A DNA stretch of 64,000 nt. It comes from CAZMGT01 sp964565895. GTDB taxonomy: Bacteria; Armatimonadota; Zipacnadia; UBA1398; CAZMGT01. Below, piece after piece: positions 1 to 7,524 of this stretch. The translations under genes and the position numbers were made by a program. The number at the start of each line of letters is the position of its first letter. The stretch's first letter is position 1. The stretch lies in contig CAZMGT010000015.1 in the NCBI GenBank assembly GCA_964565895.1, positions 1 through 64,000 on the forward strand, read 5' to 3'. The notes under the pieces were generated by a model that had not been told where the DNA came from, ran no database searches, and was given only the letters and a program-made list of their open reading frames with translations.

Positions 1-369
1 TATTGCGGGGAGAAGCGCAACCCGATTACCGGCCTGTGCGCCTGCGCCCCCAAAGCGACGAATCTTACGGAAAAGCCGCGGGCGAAGCTAACCATTAAAT
101 CGAGCGCCGGGGCGATGTCCGAGGTGTTTATCGGGAGCAGCGCAACGATCGGCCGCGACCCCTCGTGCGACGTTGTGCTCAGCGACGATCCCGCGGTGTC
201 CCGCCACCACGCGGTGATCTTCGCCCGGGGCCACGACTTGATCATTCGCGACGTGGGCTCGTCCAATGGGACATTCGTAAACGGCGAGCGCATTTCCGAA
301 AAGCGGCTGCACGACGGCGACGCCGTGCAGGTGGGCGAGTCGTGGCTGTTGGTGGAACGGCTACGCTAG
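1..369 (+). CDS. FHA domain protein, C-terminal part (5' end outside window)
   Basis: The frame is open from base 1, so the N-terminus lies outside the window. The visible part has a cysteine-rich stretch (YCGEKRNPITGLCAC) followed by a short linker and one complete FHA domain over about residues 45-120. The canonical FHA signature is present: GR followed by Ser (GRDPSCD), SRHH, and SSNGTFVNG. FHA domains bind phosphothreonine peptides and usually work with Ser/Thr kinases or as scaffolds. The cysteines could be the end of a zinc ribbon, a common FHA partner, but only part is seen. The next gene is a membrane FHA protein 16 bases downstream, so the two probably act together. Confidence 0.9.
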   Translation, partial: YCGEKRNPITGLCACAPKATNLTEKPRAKLTIKSSAGAMSEVFIGSSATIGRDPSCDVVLSDDPAVSRHHAVIFARGHDLIIRDVGSSNGTFVNGERISEKRLHDGDAVQVGESWLLVERLR

Positions 370-385
370 CGATGGGTGGCCCTCC

Positions 386-1702
386 GTGCGCGTGCTAAGC
401 TCCACGGTAATTGCCACGCTCGGCGCGTCGCTGGGCGGCATGCTCGGCGAGCTTGTGGCGCGGCACCTCGGCGGGCCACAAAGCGACCCCCTGGCCGTTG
501 CCGCGCACTCCGCGCTGTGGTACGTCGCCCTTGGCGCGGCGCTCGGGACAAGCTTGGGCGCGGCCAATGCCCTGTGGCGCGGGTCGTGGCGCCTCGCTCC
601 CGCTCCGCTGCTCTTGGGCGCCGCGGGCGGCGTCCTCGGGGGCCTCGCCGGCTTGCTTGTCTTTTATCTCGTCGTGTTCTCCGCCGACACCTACTCCTAC
701 GATGCGATCTTCACCGCCGCGCACCGCGGCCGGCTTGCCCCCCTGCTCCTCGCGCGGGCGTGCAGCATGGCCGTGTTGGGGGCGCTCGCCGCGGGCGGGG
801 CGACGCCCGTTGCCCAGTGGCCCACGCGGGGGCAAAGCGCGGCGCTCGGCGGCGGCTTGGGCGGCCTAGCCGCGGGCGTGGCGTTTGAGATGCTGTTCGT
901 CGTCCTCGGCGTGCCCCAGCACGACTCCCCGCTGTTCTCCCAGGTCCGGGCAATGGGCGTGGCGTTTGTGGGCGCGCTTGTTGGCTTGGGCAGCGTAGCC
1001 CTCGCCGAGGCGACCAAGCTCGGCGAGCTCGTCGTCCTCGCTGGGATATGCGAGGGCCGGCGCCTGCCCCTGCATCGCGGGCAGAACATCGTGGGCCGCG
1101 CCCCCTCGTGCCAGGTCGCTCTGCCGGAGGAGCTCACGCTCCAACCCTGGCACGCGGCGATCGTTTGGGAGGTCGACCACTTCGTCCTCCACGACGCGAG
1201 CGGGGGACGCACCCGCGTTAACGGGGAGGTTGTCGCGCGCAGCCCGCTGAAACATGGCGACCGCATTCGCCTGGGCAACGCCATTTTCGCCCTGGAGCTT
1301 GCCTGGCGCGTGCAGCCGGCGGGGATCGCGCAAAGGTCCGCGGCAAGCGTGGAGGAGACCCCCGCGCAGCCCGGCGCTGCTTTCCCCACGCCCCCCGCGG
1401 CCGGCGAGCCGCGCTATCGCCTGCGTGGAGTGCGCGGGGTGCTCGCCGGGCGGGAGTACGTGCTCCAGTCGAGCACGCGCACATTGGGCCGCCTGCGCAG
1501 CGATATTCTCCTTGAGGACCCCGCCGTCTCCCGGCGCCATGCCACGGTGGAGGTCACCGCGCAGGGCGTGACGCTGCGCGACGCAGGCAGCGCAAACGGC
1601 ATTATCGTCGGCGGGCGGCGAGTGCAAACGGCGCACCTGCGCCCAGGCGACGAGGTTACCTTGGGCAGCACGGTGTTCGTGCTCGAAAGAGCGGCGGAGT
1701 GA
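386..1702 (+). CDS. Membrane protein with two C-terminal FHA domains
   Basis: 438 residues from a GTG start. The first ~210 residues hold about six Gly/Ala/Leu-rich hydrophobic segments, for example around PLLLGAAGGVLGGLAGLL and the segment ending in LGSVALAEATKLGELV. Two FHA domains follow. The first (about 215-305) has GRAPSC, PWHAAI and VNG. The second (about 350-437) has the better motif set: LGRLRSD, SRRHATV and SANG. The likely role is recruiting phosphothreonine proteins to the membrane. It sits directly after another FHA gene. The GTG at 386 lacks a strong ribosome binding site, so the exact start is uncertain. Confidence 0.85.
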   Translation: MRVLSSTVIATLGASLGGMLGELVARHLGGPQSDPLAVAAHSALWYVALGAALGTSLGAANALWRGSWRLAPAPLLLGAAGGVLGGLAGLLVFYLVVFSADTYSYDAIFTAAHRGRLAPLLLARACSMAVLGALAAGGATPVAQWPTRGQSAALGGGLGGLAAGVAFEMLFVVLGVPQHDSPLFSQVRAMGVAFVGALVGLGSVALAEATKLGELVVLAGICEGRRLPLHRGQNIVGRAPSCQVALPEELTLQPWHAAIVWEVDHFVLHDASGGRTRVNGEVVARSPLKHGDRIRLGNAIFALELAWRVQPAGIAQRSAASVEETPAQPGAAFPTPPAAGEPRYRLRGVRGVLAGREYVLQSSTRTLGRLRSDILLEDPAVSRRHATVEVTAQGVTLRDAGSANGIIVGGRRVQTAHLRPGDEVTLGSTVFVLERAAE

Positions 1703-1740
1703 GCCGAAGAACGTCGGGCCATGCGAACGGAGGGATGCCC

Positions 1741-2085
1741 ATGCCCGAGTGCATCTTTTGCGAAATCGCCCAAAAACGCGCCCAAGCGGACATCGTCTAC
1801 GAGGACGATGACTGCGTGGCCTTCCGCGACATCAACCCTCAGGCGCCCACGCACGTGCTCGTTGTCCCCAAGCGGCACATCGAGTCCCTGTCCACGCTAA
1901 CTGCGGAGGACAAGGAGCTTGCGGGAAGCCTTATGCTCGCGGCGGCGAAGGTCGCCGAGCAGTTGGGCATCGTGCAGCCCGGCTATCGCGTGGTCATTAA
2001 CACCAACCCCGCCGCAGGGCAAACGGTGTTTCACATCCACCTGCACGTGCTTGGGGGAAGAACGTTTGGCTGGCCGCCGGGCTAG
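1741..2085 (+). CDS. HIT family hydrolase (HINT-like)
   Basis: A 114-residue histidine-triad protein of normal family length. It starts in the typical way with PECIFCEIA and ends with the active-site triad HIHLHVLGG. Such proteins hydrolyse nucleoside phosphoramidates or dinucleotide phosphates in the cytoplasm. Two in-frame ATGs occur at 1735 and 1741. GGAGGG at 1729-1734 touches the first but lies six bases before the second, so 1741 is the better start. It is co-directional with the FHA genes and converges on the debranching enzyme gene with only three bases between the stops. Confidence 0.92.
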   Translation: MPECIFCEIAQKRAQADIVYEDDDCVAFRDINPQAPTHVLVVPKRHIESLSTLTAEDKELAGSLMLAAAKVAEQLGIVQPGYRVVINTNPAAGQTVFHIHLHVLGGRTFGWPPG

Positions 2086-2088
2086 GGG

Positions 2089-4041
2089 CTAGCTGACGTC
2101 CTCGAACAACACGCGCAGCACCTCGCCCACGCTCCACGCCTGCGAGATGCACCCGCGCGGCTCGTGGGGCTCGTCGCCGTCGAAGATCTCGGCGATGGAG
2201 CCCACGCCAAAGTCCGCAGTATGCTCGAGCAGCGGGGCGAGCAGGTCCATGGGGGGCGCGGGGCAGCAGTTGTGGCGCACGCAGGCGCTGATAAACGGCC
2301 CGATGAGCCAGCTCCACACAGTGCCCTGATGGTAGGCGGTGTCGCGCGCCCAAACGTCGCCGCCATAGCTTCCCGCATAGCCCTCCTCGCCTGGGGCGAG
2401 GGAGCGCAAGCCATAGGGCGTAAGCAGCCTCTCTTGGACGACGCGAAGCATCGCCCGCGCCTCCTCCTCGCTGAGCAGGCTATAGGGCAGGCTGGCGGCG
2501 AAGATTTGGTTTGGGCGAAGCGAGAAGTCCGGCCCCTCCCGCCCTAGGACATCGGCGAGGGCCCCGCTGTTTCGCTCGACAAACTGTTCGCGAAAGCTCG
2601 CGCGGACCTGCTCAGCGAGCGCGTCCCACTGCCCTCCGTCGGCTAGGCCCAGCTTGCGCTCGATTTCCGCCAGGATACGCAACGCGTTATACCACAACGC
2701 GTTGACCTCCACGGGCTTGCCCCCGCGCGGGGTAACCACGTGGTCGTCCACCTTGGCGTCCATCCAGGTAAGCTGCGTTGTATTGTCCCCCGCGCAGAGC
2801 AGAGCGTCGCTATCTGCGCCAATGCCGTGGCGCGTCCCGCGCTTGTAGGCGCTAACGATGTTCACCAGCGTTGGGTAAACGTCGCGGGCGAGCGCCAGCC
2901 CGCGCTCGGCGTCGGCATATTGGAGGAACTTGTAAAGCGCCACGAAAAACCACAGGGCAACGTCAACGGCGTTATACTCCGGCTTCCCCTCTTCCTCGGA
3001 GAAGCGGTTGGGGAGCATCCCCTCGCTTTCGTGCGCGGCATAGGTGCGCAGGATGCTCTCCGCCTCGTCGATTCTCCCCGTGACCAGGGCGATGCCCGGC
3101 AGCGAGATAAACACGTCCCGCCCCCAGTCGCCAAACCAGTGATAGCCGGCGATTAGCGAACAGCCGCCCGCGGCGCGGGAGACGAGAAACGTGTCCGCCG
3201 TTTCTAGGAGCAGTTGCACCTGCTCGCTCCCCGGCTCGATGCGCCACAGCCGACGCAGCGACTGCAGCCGCGCCTGCTCCCGCGCCCAACGCTCGACCAC
3301 GGGAAGCTCGGCGACCGGCCGGTCGGAGAGAACGATCTCCGCGGGGCGCTCAGGGTCGAGGTCGAGGACGATCACCCCGGGGCAGAACAGGTCCTCCTCG
3401 AAATCCAGCCCGCGGTAGGCCTCGCGCGGGTAGTGGAAGTTGTGATACCAATGCCCCTCCGGGCTAAACGTTCCCCCGGCGAGGTAGATATACGTCATGG
3501 GCGAATCGGGCAGCCACTGAAACACCAGGCAGTTGTCGCAAACCTCCATGCGCGCGGGAACGTCCGGGGTTACGCGGAGCAGATGGTGGAAGTTGCGGCA
3601 CGTGAGCAGCGGCCTAATGGCCAGGGGGACGGTTATCTCGCCCTTCCACTGATAGGTGACCACGGTGGTGTTCTCGCCATGGACCATAAACACCGACTTC
3701 TCCAGCCGCCCGTTGTCCGTGTCGTAGGTAAACACCACCCTGCTCGGGCGGACATCCACGGCGACGAGCCGGCGATAGCCATCCGGGTAGACCGTTCCCG
3801 GATAGAAGTTGCTCGACAGGGGAACCTCCCAGCCTTGGCACTCGATGGCATCCTCGAGCTTGGCTACAAGAACCGTGCGCCGGCCGGGGGGATCGAGCGC
3901 GGCCACGAGCAGGCCATGGTAGCGGCGCGTGTTAATCCCGCACAGGGTGGAGGAGGCGTAGCCCCCGATGCCATTGGCCACGAGCCACTCGCGGCGGGTG
4001 AAAAACTCCAAGTCGGGCTCTGCGCCCCGCTGAAAAACCAT
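2089..4041 (-). CDS. Amylo-alpha-1,6-glucosidase / glycogen debranching enzyme (GH133-type)
   Basis: 650 residues. The N-terminal region carries the family hallmarks EWLVANGIGGYAS and NTRRYHGLL, followed by a beta-sandwich domain to about residue 270. The C-terminal (alpha/alpha)6 barrel has YHWFGDWGRDVFISLPG, EYNAVDVALWF and a late block ending in GTVWSWLIGPF. This matches archaeal/bacterial debranching enzymes that hydrolyse alpha-1,6 branch points of glycogen. No signal peptide, so cytoplasmic. No glycogen synthase or phosphorylase lies nearby. The ATG at 4041 has only a weak GGGGGAC upstream. Confidence 0.9.
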   Translation of the reverse strand: MVFQRGAEPDLEFFTRREWLVANGIGGYASSTLCGINTRRYHGLLVAALDPPGRRTVLVAKLEDAIECQGWEVPLSSNFYPGTVYPDGYRRLVAVDVRPSRVVFTYDTDNGRLEKSVFMVHGENTTVVTYQWKGEITVPLAIRPLLTCRNFHHLLRVTPDVPARMEVCDNCLVFQWLPDSPMTYIYLAGGTFSPEGHWYHNFHYPREAYRGLDFEEDLFCPGVIVLDLDPERPAEIVLSDRPVAELPVVERWAREQARLQSLRRLWRIEPGSEQVQLLLETADTFLVSRAAGGCSLIAGYHWFGDWGRDVFISLPGIALVTGRIDEAESILRTYAAHESEGMLPNRFSEEEGKPEYNAVDVALWFFVALYKFLQYADAERGLALARDVYPTLVNIVSAYKRGTRHGIGADSDALLCAGDNTTQLTWMDAKVDDHVVTPRGGKPVEVNALWYNALRILAEIERKLGLADGGQWDALAEQVRASFREQFVERNSGALADVLGREGPDFSLRPNQIFAASLPYSLLSEEEARAMLRVVQERLLTPYGLRSLAPGEEGYAGSYGGDVWARDTAYHQGTVWSWLIGPFISACVRHNCCPAPPMDLLAPLLEHTADFGVGSIAEIFDGDEPHEPRGCISQAWSVGEVLRVLFEDVS

Positions 4042-4148
4042 ACCGGCCCGTCCCCCAATTTACGCAACGAGCGATTTCTCCGACGATTAGGAAACTCCTG
4101 TAAGGCAGGGGTTGCAAGGCATGGGAAATTTTTGCCCAGCGTGCCCCG

Positions 4149-4796
4149 TCAGCCCCCGCGCGCCTCGCGCACCACAGCGACGAACTTCTCCGCGTTTGCC
4201 GTCAGGCGGTCGAAATCGCGGTTTTTGATCGCCTCCTTCTCGACAAGGTTGCTGCCCACGCCGAGGCACGCCGCCCCGGCGCGAATGAATTGCGCGGCGT
4301 TGTCTAAGTTCACCCCGCCCGTGGGGACGAGGGGGATATGGGGCAGGGGCCCGGCCATGTCCTTGATAAACTCCGGCCCAAGCTTTGTCGCGGGAAATAC
4401 CTTAACCAGGTCCGCCCCCGCGGTATACGCGGTGAGAATCTCCGTGGGCGTAAACGCTCCGGGAACGACGGGCACGCCGTAGCGGTTGCACAGGGCGATC
4501 GTCTCTACGTTAAGCGTGGGGCTAACGATAAACTCCGCACCAGCAAGGATCGCCGCCCGCGCCGTCTCCGGGTCGAGCACCGTTCCCGCGCCCACGACAA
4601 TCTCATCGTCCAGCGCCTTGCGCGTCTCGGAGATCACGCGCAGAGCGTCGGGAACGGTAAACGTAACCTCGATCACATCCACGCCGCCGCGGGCGATCGC
4701 TCGGCCGACCTCGACGAGCACGGTCGGGTCGTCGGAGCGCACGACGGCCATAATGCCGCAGCGGCACAGGCGCTGGGGAGTGATTTTGCTCGCCAT
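4149..4796 (-). CDS. eda: KDPG/KHG aldolase (2-dehydro-3-deoxy-phosphogluconate aldolase)
   Basis: 215 residues, the usual length. The class I aldolase residues are visible: Glu43 in VIEVTFT, the Schiff-base Lys132 in LVKVFPA, and the phosphate-binding VPTGGV and LGVGSNLV segments. The enzyme splits KDPG to pyruvate and glyceraldehyde 3-phosphate in the Entner-Doudoroff or uronate pathways, and often 4-hydroxy-2-oxoglutarate as well. Start supported by GGGAGG six to seven bases upstream of the ATG. It is followed on the same strand, after 107 bases, by the debranching gene, so co-transcription is possible. No KDG kinase or dehydratase is in the window. Confidence 0.93.
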   Translation of the reverse strand: MASKITPQRLCRCGIMAVVRSDDPTVLVEVGRAIARGGVDVIEVTFTVPDALRVISETRKALDDEIVVGAGTVLDPETARAAILAGAEFIVSPTLNVETIALCNRYGVPVVPGAFTPTEILTAYTAGADLVKVFPATKLGPEFIKDMAGPLPHIPLVPTGGVNLDNAAQFIRAGAACLGVGSNLVEKEAIKNRDFDRLTANAEKFVAVVREARGG

Positions 4797-4955
4797 GGCG
4801 CACCTCCCGCGGTGTGCTCGCTAGGTTTTGCTGCCGCCCAACTTCTCAAAGCGCAGGGGGCAGGCCTTCTTGGGCGAAAAGGGCTGCGCTGCGGGCCAAG
4901 CATGTGGTGGGGGCAAGAAGTTTTTGCCGCGAAGCAGGTGTGGGGCAAAAAGTCG

Positions 4956-4961
4956 TATAAT
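4956..4961 (+). promoter_or_regulatory. Candidate -10 element
   Basis: A perfect TATAAT in an otherwise GC-rich 266-base gap, about 100 bases before the zinc-ribbon/methyltransferase pair. No convincing -35 box sits 16-18 bases upstream (AGCAGG at that distance). The upstream stretch also carries GGCAAGAAG/TTTTTGCC at 4912-4928, which can form a weak hairpin. The rest of 4797-5056 shows no gene. Confidence 0.35.
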
Positions 4962-5062
4962 AAGGCTGGGCGAACGGAAATTTACGCATTACTGCCGGCA
5001 AGGCGCGGGGCGGGGGGCTACTCGTTGGCCTCTGCCCGGGAGACGGAGTCGAGAAATTGGCA

Positions 5063-5425
5063 ATGAAGCTGAGCATTACCTGCGACTGTGGGCATAAGGT
5101 CCTGGCCAACGAAATCCTGGACACCGGGTTCTTCTTCTCCCACGGCGAGCTCGTTGGCCTCTATGTCCGATACAAGTGCCACAAATGCGGAGCGCTGCGC
5201 GAGCAGTCGTTCCATCATCCCTCGGGCACGGCGATTACCGAGCGCGCGGCGGTGCGCGCCGTCCCCCGGCGGCGGCGTGTTCCCGCGGGGCCCATCTCCA
5301 CCGCCGAGGTGCGCGCGTTCGAGGGCATGCTCTACGGGCTGGACGACGAGCTGCTGCTTAGCTACCTCCGTGCGACAACGCACTTTCCCCGGCGACGGCG
5401 ACGCAGGCGCCGGCCTGCTGATTAG
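5063..5425 (+). CDS. Small zinc-ribbon protein of unknown function
   Basis: About 120 residues. Residues 1-45 hold a likely zinc site made of CDCGHK and YKCHKCG, separated by an aromatic stretch (GFFFSHGELVGLYVRY). The rest is basic, ends in a long run of arginines and has no family I recognise. ATG at 5063 is the conventional start, but a TTG at 5057 is better spaced from GGAG (5045-5048), so either is possible. Its stop is two bases before the methyltransferase GTG, indicating translational coupling. The Arg-rich tail could bind nucleic acid; that is inference. Confidence 0.65.
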   Translation: MKLSITCDCGHKVLANEILDTGFFFSHGELVGLYVRYKCHKCGALREQSFHHPSGTAITERAAVRAVPRRRRVPAGPISTAEVRAFEGMLYGLDDELLLSYLRATTHFPRRRRRRRRPAD

Positions 5426-5427
5426 CC

Positions 5428-6042
5428 GTGACCGGCGATTCGTTCTCCCACTACTTCACCGCCCGGCGGCCCAATGAGCGGCGCGCTGAGCGCACGCTGT
5501 TCGTTCGCCTATGTGGGCTCGAGCTCCGTTTGCGCACCGCGGCCGGCGTGTTCTCGCGCCACCGCGTGGACCGCGGCACGGAGCTTATCCTCGAAGCCGT
5601 CCAGGTTCGCCCCGACGAGCGCACGTTAGACCTCGGCTGCGGCTATGGCGTTATGGGCATCGTCGCCGCGCGCCTCGCTCCCCAAGGCTGGGCGGTGCTT
5701 TCGGACATTAACCCCCTCGCCGTGGCCCTTGCTCGCGAGAACATCGCGCTAAACAGCGCGGACAACGCGTGGGCGCTCGTCGCCGACGGTCTTGAGCCGT
5801 TTGCCGACGAGGCGTTTTCGCTCATTTTGTGCAACCCGCCCGTGCGCGCGGGTTGGCGAGTCGTATTTCCGATGATCGACGGCGCCCCGCGCGTGCTTCG
5901 CCCGGGCGGCCGGGCGTTTTTCGTCGCCCGCACGCGCCAGGGCGCGCCCACCTTGCAAAAGCGCCTTGCCGCCGCGTTTGGCAACGCGGAGATCGTTAAC
6001 CGCGGCAGCGGCTATAAGGTCATCCGCGCGGTGAAGGAGTAG
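5428..6042 (+). CDS. Class I SAM-dependent methyltransferase, MTS/RsmC-like
   Basis: 204 residues. Motif I is LDLGCGYGVMGI at about residue 67, an acidic SDINP ends strand 2, and the catalytic motif IV is NPPVRAG. The NPPxxxG pattern is typical of N-methyltransferases that modify guanine or adenine in rRNA (RsmC family) or glutamine in proteins. Only the catalytic half of full-length RsmC is present. It starts with GTG two bases after the zinc-ribbon stop, so the neighbour may be a functional partner. The substrate is not determined by the sequence. Confidence 0.85.
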   Translation: MTGDSFSHYFTARRPNERRAERTLFVRLCGLELRLRTAAGVFSRHRVDRGTELILEAVQVRPDERTLDLGCGYGVMGIVAARLAPQGWAVLSDINPLAVALARENIALNSADNAWALVADGLEPFADEAFSLILCNPPVRAGWRVVFPMIDGAPRVLRPGGRAFFVARTRQGAPTLQKRLAAAFGNAEIVNRGSGYKVIRAVKE

Positions 6043-6144
6043 CACGGCACACGTGGCGCGCCGCGCGGGGCAGGTTCCCGCGCCCGCGCAGGGAAACAGG
6101 CGCTGGTGGGCGGGTTAACTCATTTTTTCCCCAGGGAGCGAGCG

Positions 6145-7476
6145 ATGCCTCCGGCAAGACAGTGGCAGTGCGTAGTGTGCGGCTACATCCACGAGGGGCC
6201 GGCGCCTCCAGCAACCTGCCCGAGCTGCGGCGCGCCATATACGGCGTTTTTGCTCCGCGGGGCGGACGTTAGCGAGAAGTTTCGCGATGTGCGCCTCGTT
6301 GAGCCGCGGCCAGGGGGTTTTCGCTACGTAATCGTGGGCAACAGCTCCGCCGGGCGCGCCGCAGCGCAGGCCATCCGCGCCGTTCACCCCGCGGGCGCGG
6401 TTACCATCGTTTCCGAGGAAAGCGTCCCCTTTTACTACCGCCCCATGCTCCCGGACTTCATCGCAGGAATGCCCGCGCAGCGCCTGTTTGCCGCGAAAGA
6501 CGGCGCGAGCGAGGGCGTTGAGCTGCTCGCCGGGGTGCGCGCAGAGCGCGTGGACCCCGAAAAGCGCGCCATTGTCTGCGCGGACGGGCGCACCATGGCC
6601 TACGATGCCCTGCTCCTCGCCACGGGGGCGAGCGCGGTGACCGTGCCCTGGGCGGGGGCTGAGGGCGAAGGGGTGTTTTACCTCAGGTCCTACGCCGACG
6701 CCCAACGCATCGCCCAGCGCGCCGCGGGGGCGAAACGCGCCGTGGTTGTCGGGGGAGGCCTTCTCGGGCTGGAGCTCGTCCGCGCATTTTCCGGCTTGGG
6801 CTTAAACATCGTTCTCCTCGTGCGCGAGCCGCACGTGCTTCAGCCCACGGTGGACGAGCCCACCGCCGAGGTCGTCGAAGCCGCCCTCGCCGCGCAGGGC
6901 GTGGAGCTCGCCTTGGAGGAAGAGGTGGTCAGCTTCGCCGTGCGCGACGGCCAGGTGCGCGCGGTGCACACCTCGCGCGGGCGAAGCGTGCCTTGCGACA
7001 TCGTTGGCGTGGCTGTCGGCGCGCGCCCGCGCACGGAGCTTGCGGAAAGCGCAGGCGCGCGCGCAGGGGCGGGCGTGATCGTTAACGAAAGGTTTGAAAC
7101 GTCTGTTCCCGCGATATTCGCCGCGGGCGACGTGGCCCAGGCATACGATCGAGTTTGGGGCGAGCCGCGGGTGAACACCTCGTGGCGCAACGCCCAGGAG
7201 CAGGGCGAGCTTGCCGGCCTGGCCATGGCCGGAGCCGAGGTGAGCTTTCCGGGCGCCGTGGGCGTTACCTTTCAGCTCGTCGCGGGCCTGCCGTTTTGCA
7301 CAATGGGCCTGGCCAACCCGCGTGACCCGGAAAACTACGAGGTCGAGCTTGAGGCGAGCGTAAAAAAGCGCGTCGTGCGCAAGCTCGTGCGCAGGAAGGG
7401 AAAGCTCGTCGGCGCCTGCCTCCTCGGCGACATGTCGCCCGCGCCGGAGCTGGAGCGCGCCCTACGCGGGGACTAG
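6145..7476 (+). CDS. Rubredoxin-like/FAD-dependent NAD(P)H oxidoreductase fusion
   Basis: 443 residues. An N-terminal iron-binding rubredoxin-like domain (about 5-35) carries CVVCGY and CPSCGAPY. It is followed by a pyridine-nucleotide-disulfide-oxidoreductase-type module: the first glycine motif is degenerate (IVGNSSAG), the NAD(P) motif is VVVGGGLLGLELV, and the FAD motif near the end is IFAAGDVAQ. This resembles NADH:rubredoxin reductases and nitrite-reductase-like flavoproteins that pass electrons to oxygen or peroxide detoxification. ATG 6145 is chosen over upstream starts because AGGGAG lies six bases before it and the domain begins at once. Confidence 0.88.
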   Translation: MPPARQWQCVVCGYIHEGPAPPATCPSCGAPYTAFLLRGADVSEKFRDVRLVEPRPGGFRYVIVGNSSAGRAAAQAIRAVHPAGAVTIVSEESVPFYYRPMLPDFIAGMPAQRLFAAKDGASEGVELLAGVRAERVDPEKRAIVCADGRTMAYDALLLATGASAVTVPWAGAEGEGVFYLRSYADAQRIAQRAAGAKRAVVVGGGLLGLELVRAFSGLGLNIVLLVREPHVLQPTVDEPTAEVVEAALAAQGVELALEEEVVSFAVRDGQVRAVHTSRGRSVPCDIVGVAVGARPRTELAESAGARAGAGVIVNERFETSVPAIFAAGDVAQAYDRVWGEPRVNTSWRNAQEQGELAGLAMAGAEVSFPGAVGVTFQLVAGLPFCTMGLANPRDPENYEVELEASVKKRVVRKLVRRKGKLVGACLLGDMSPAPELERALRGD

Positions 7477-7524
7477 CGGCGGCTCGCACCCCGGAGCGGG
7501 GCCGGGCTGGGCCGCTCCCCCAGG

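Noticed and set aside
3214..4482. A 422-codon plus-strand frame
   Set aside because: It lies antisense to the debranching enzyme and part of the aldolase gene, both with clear family motifs.
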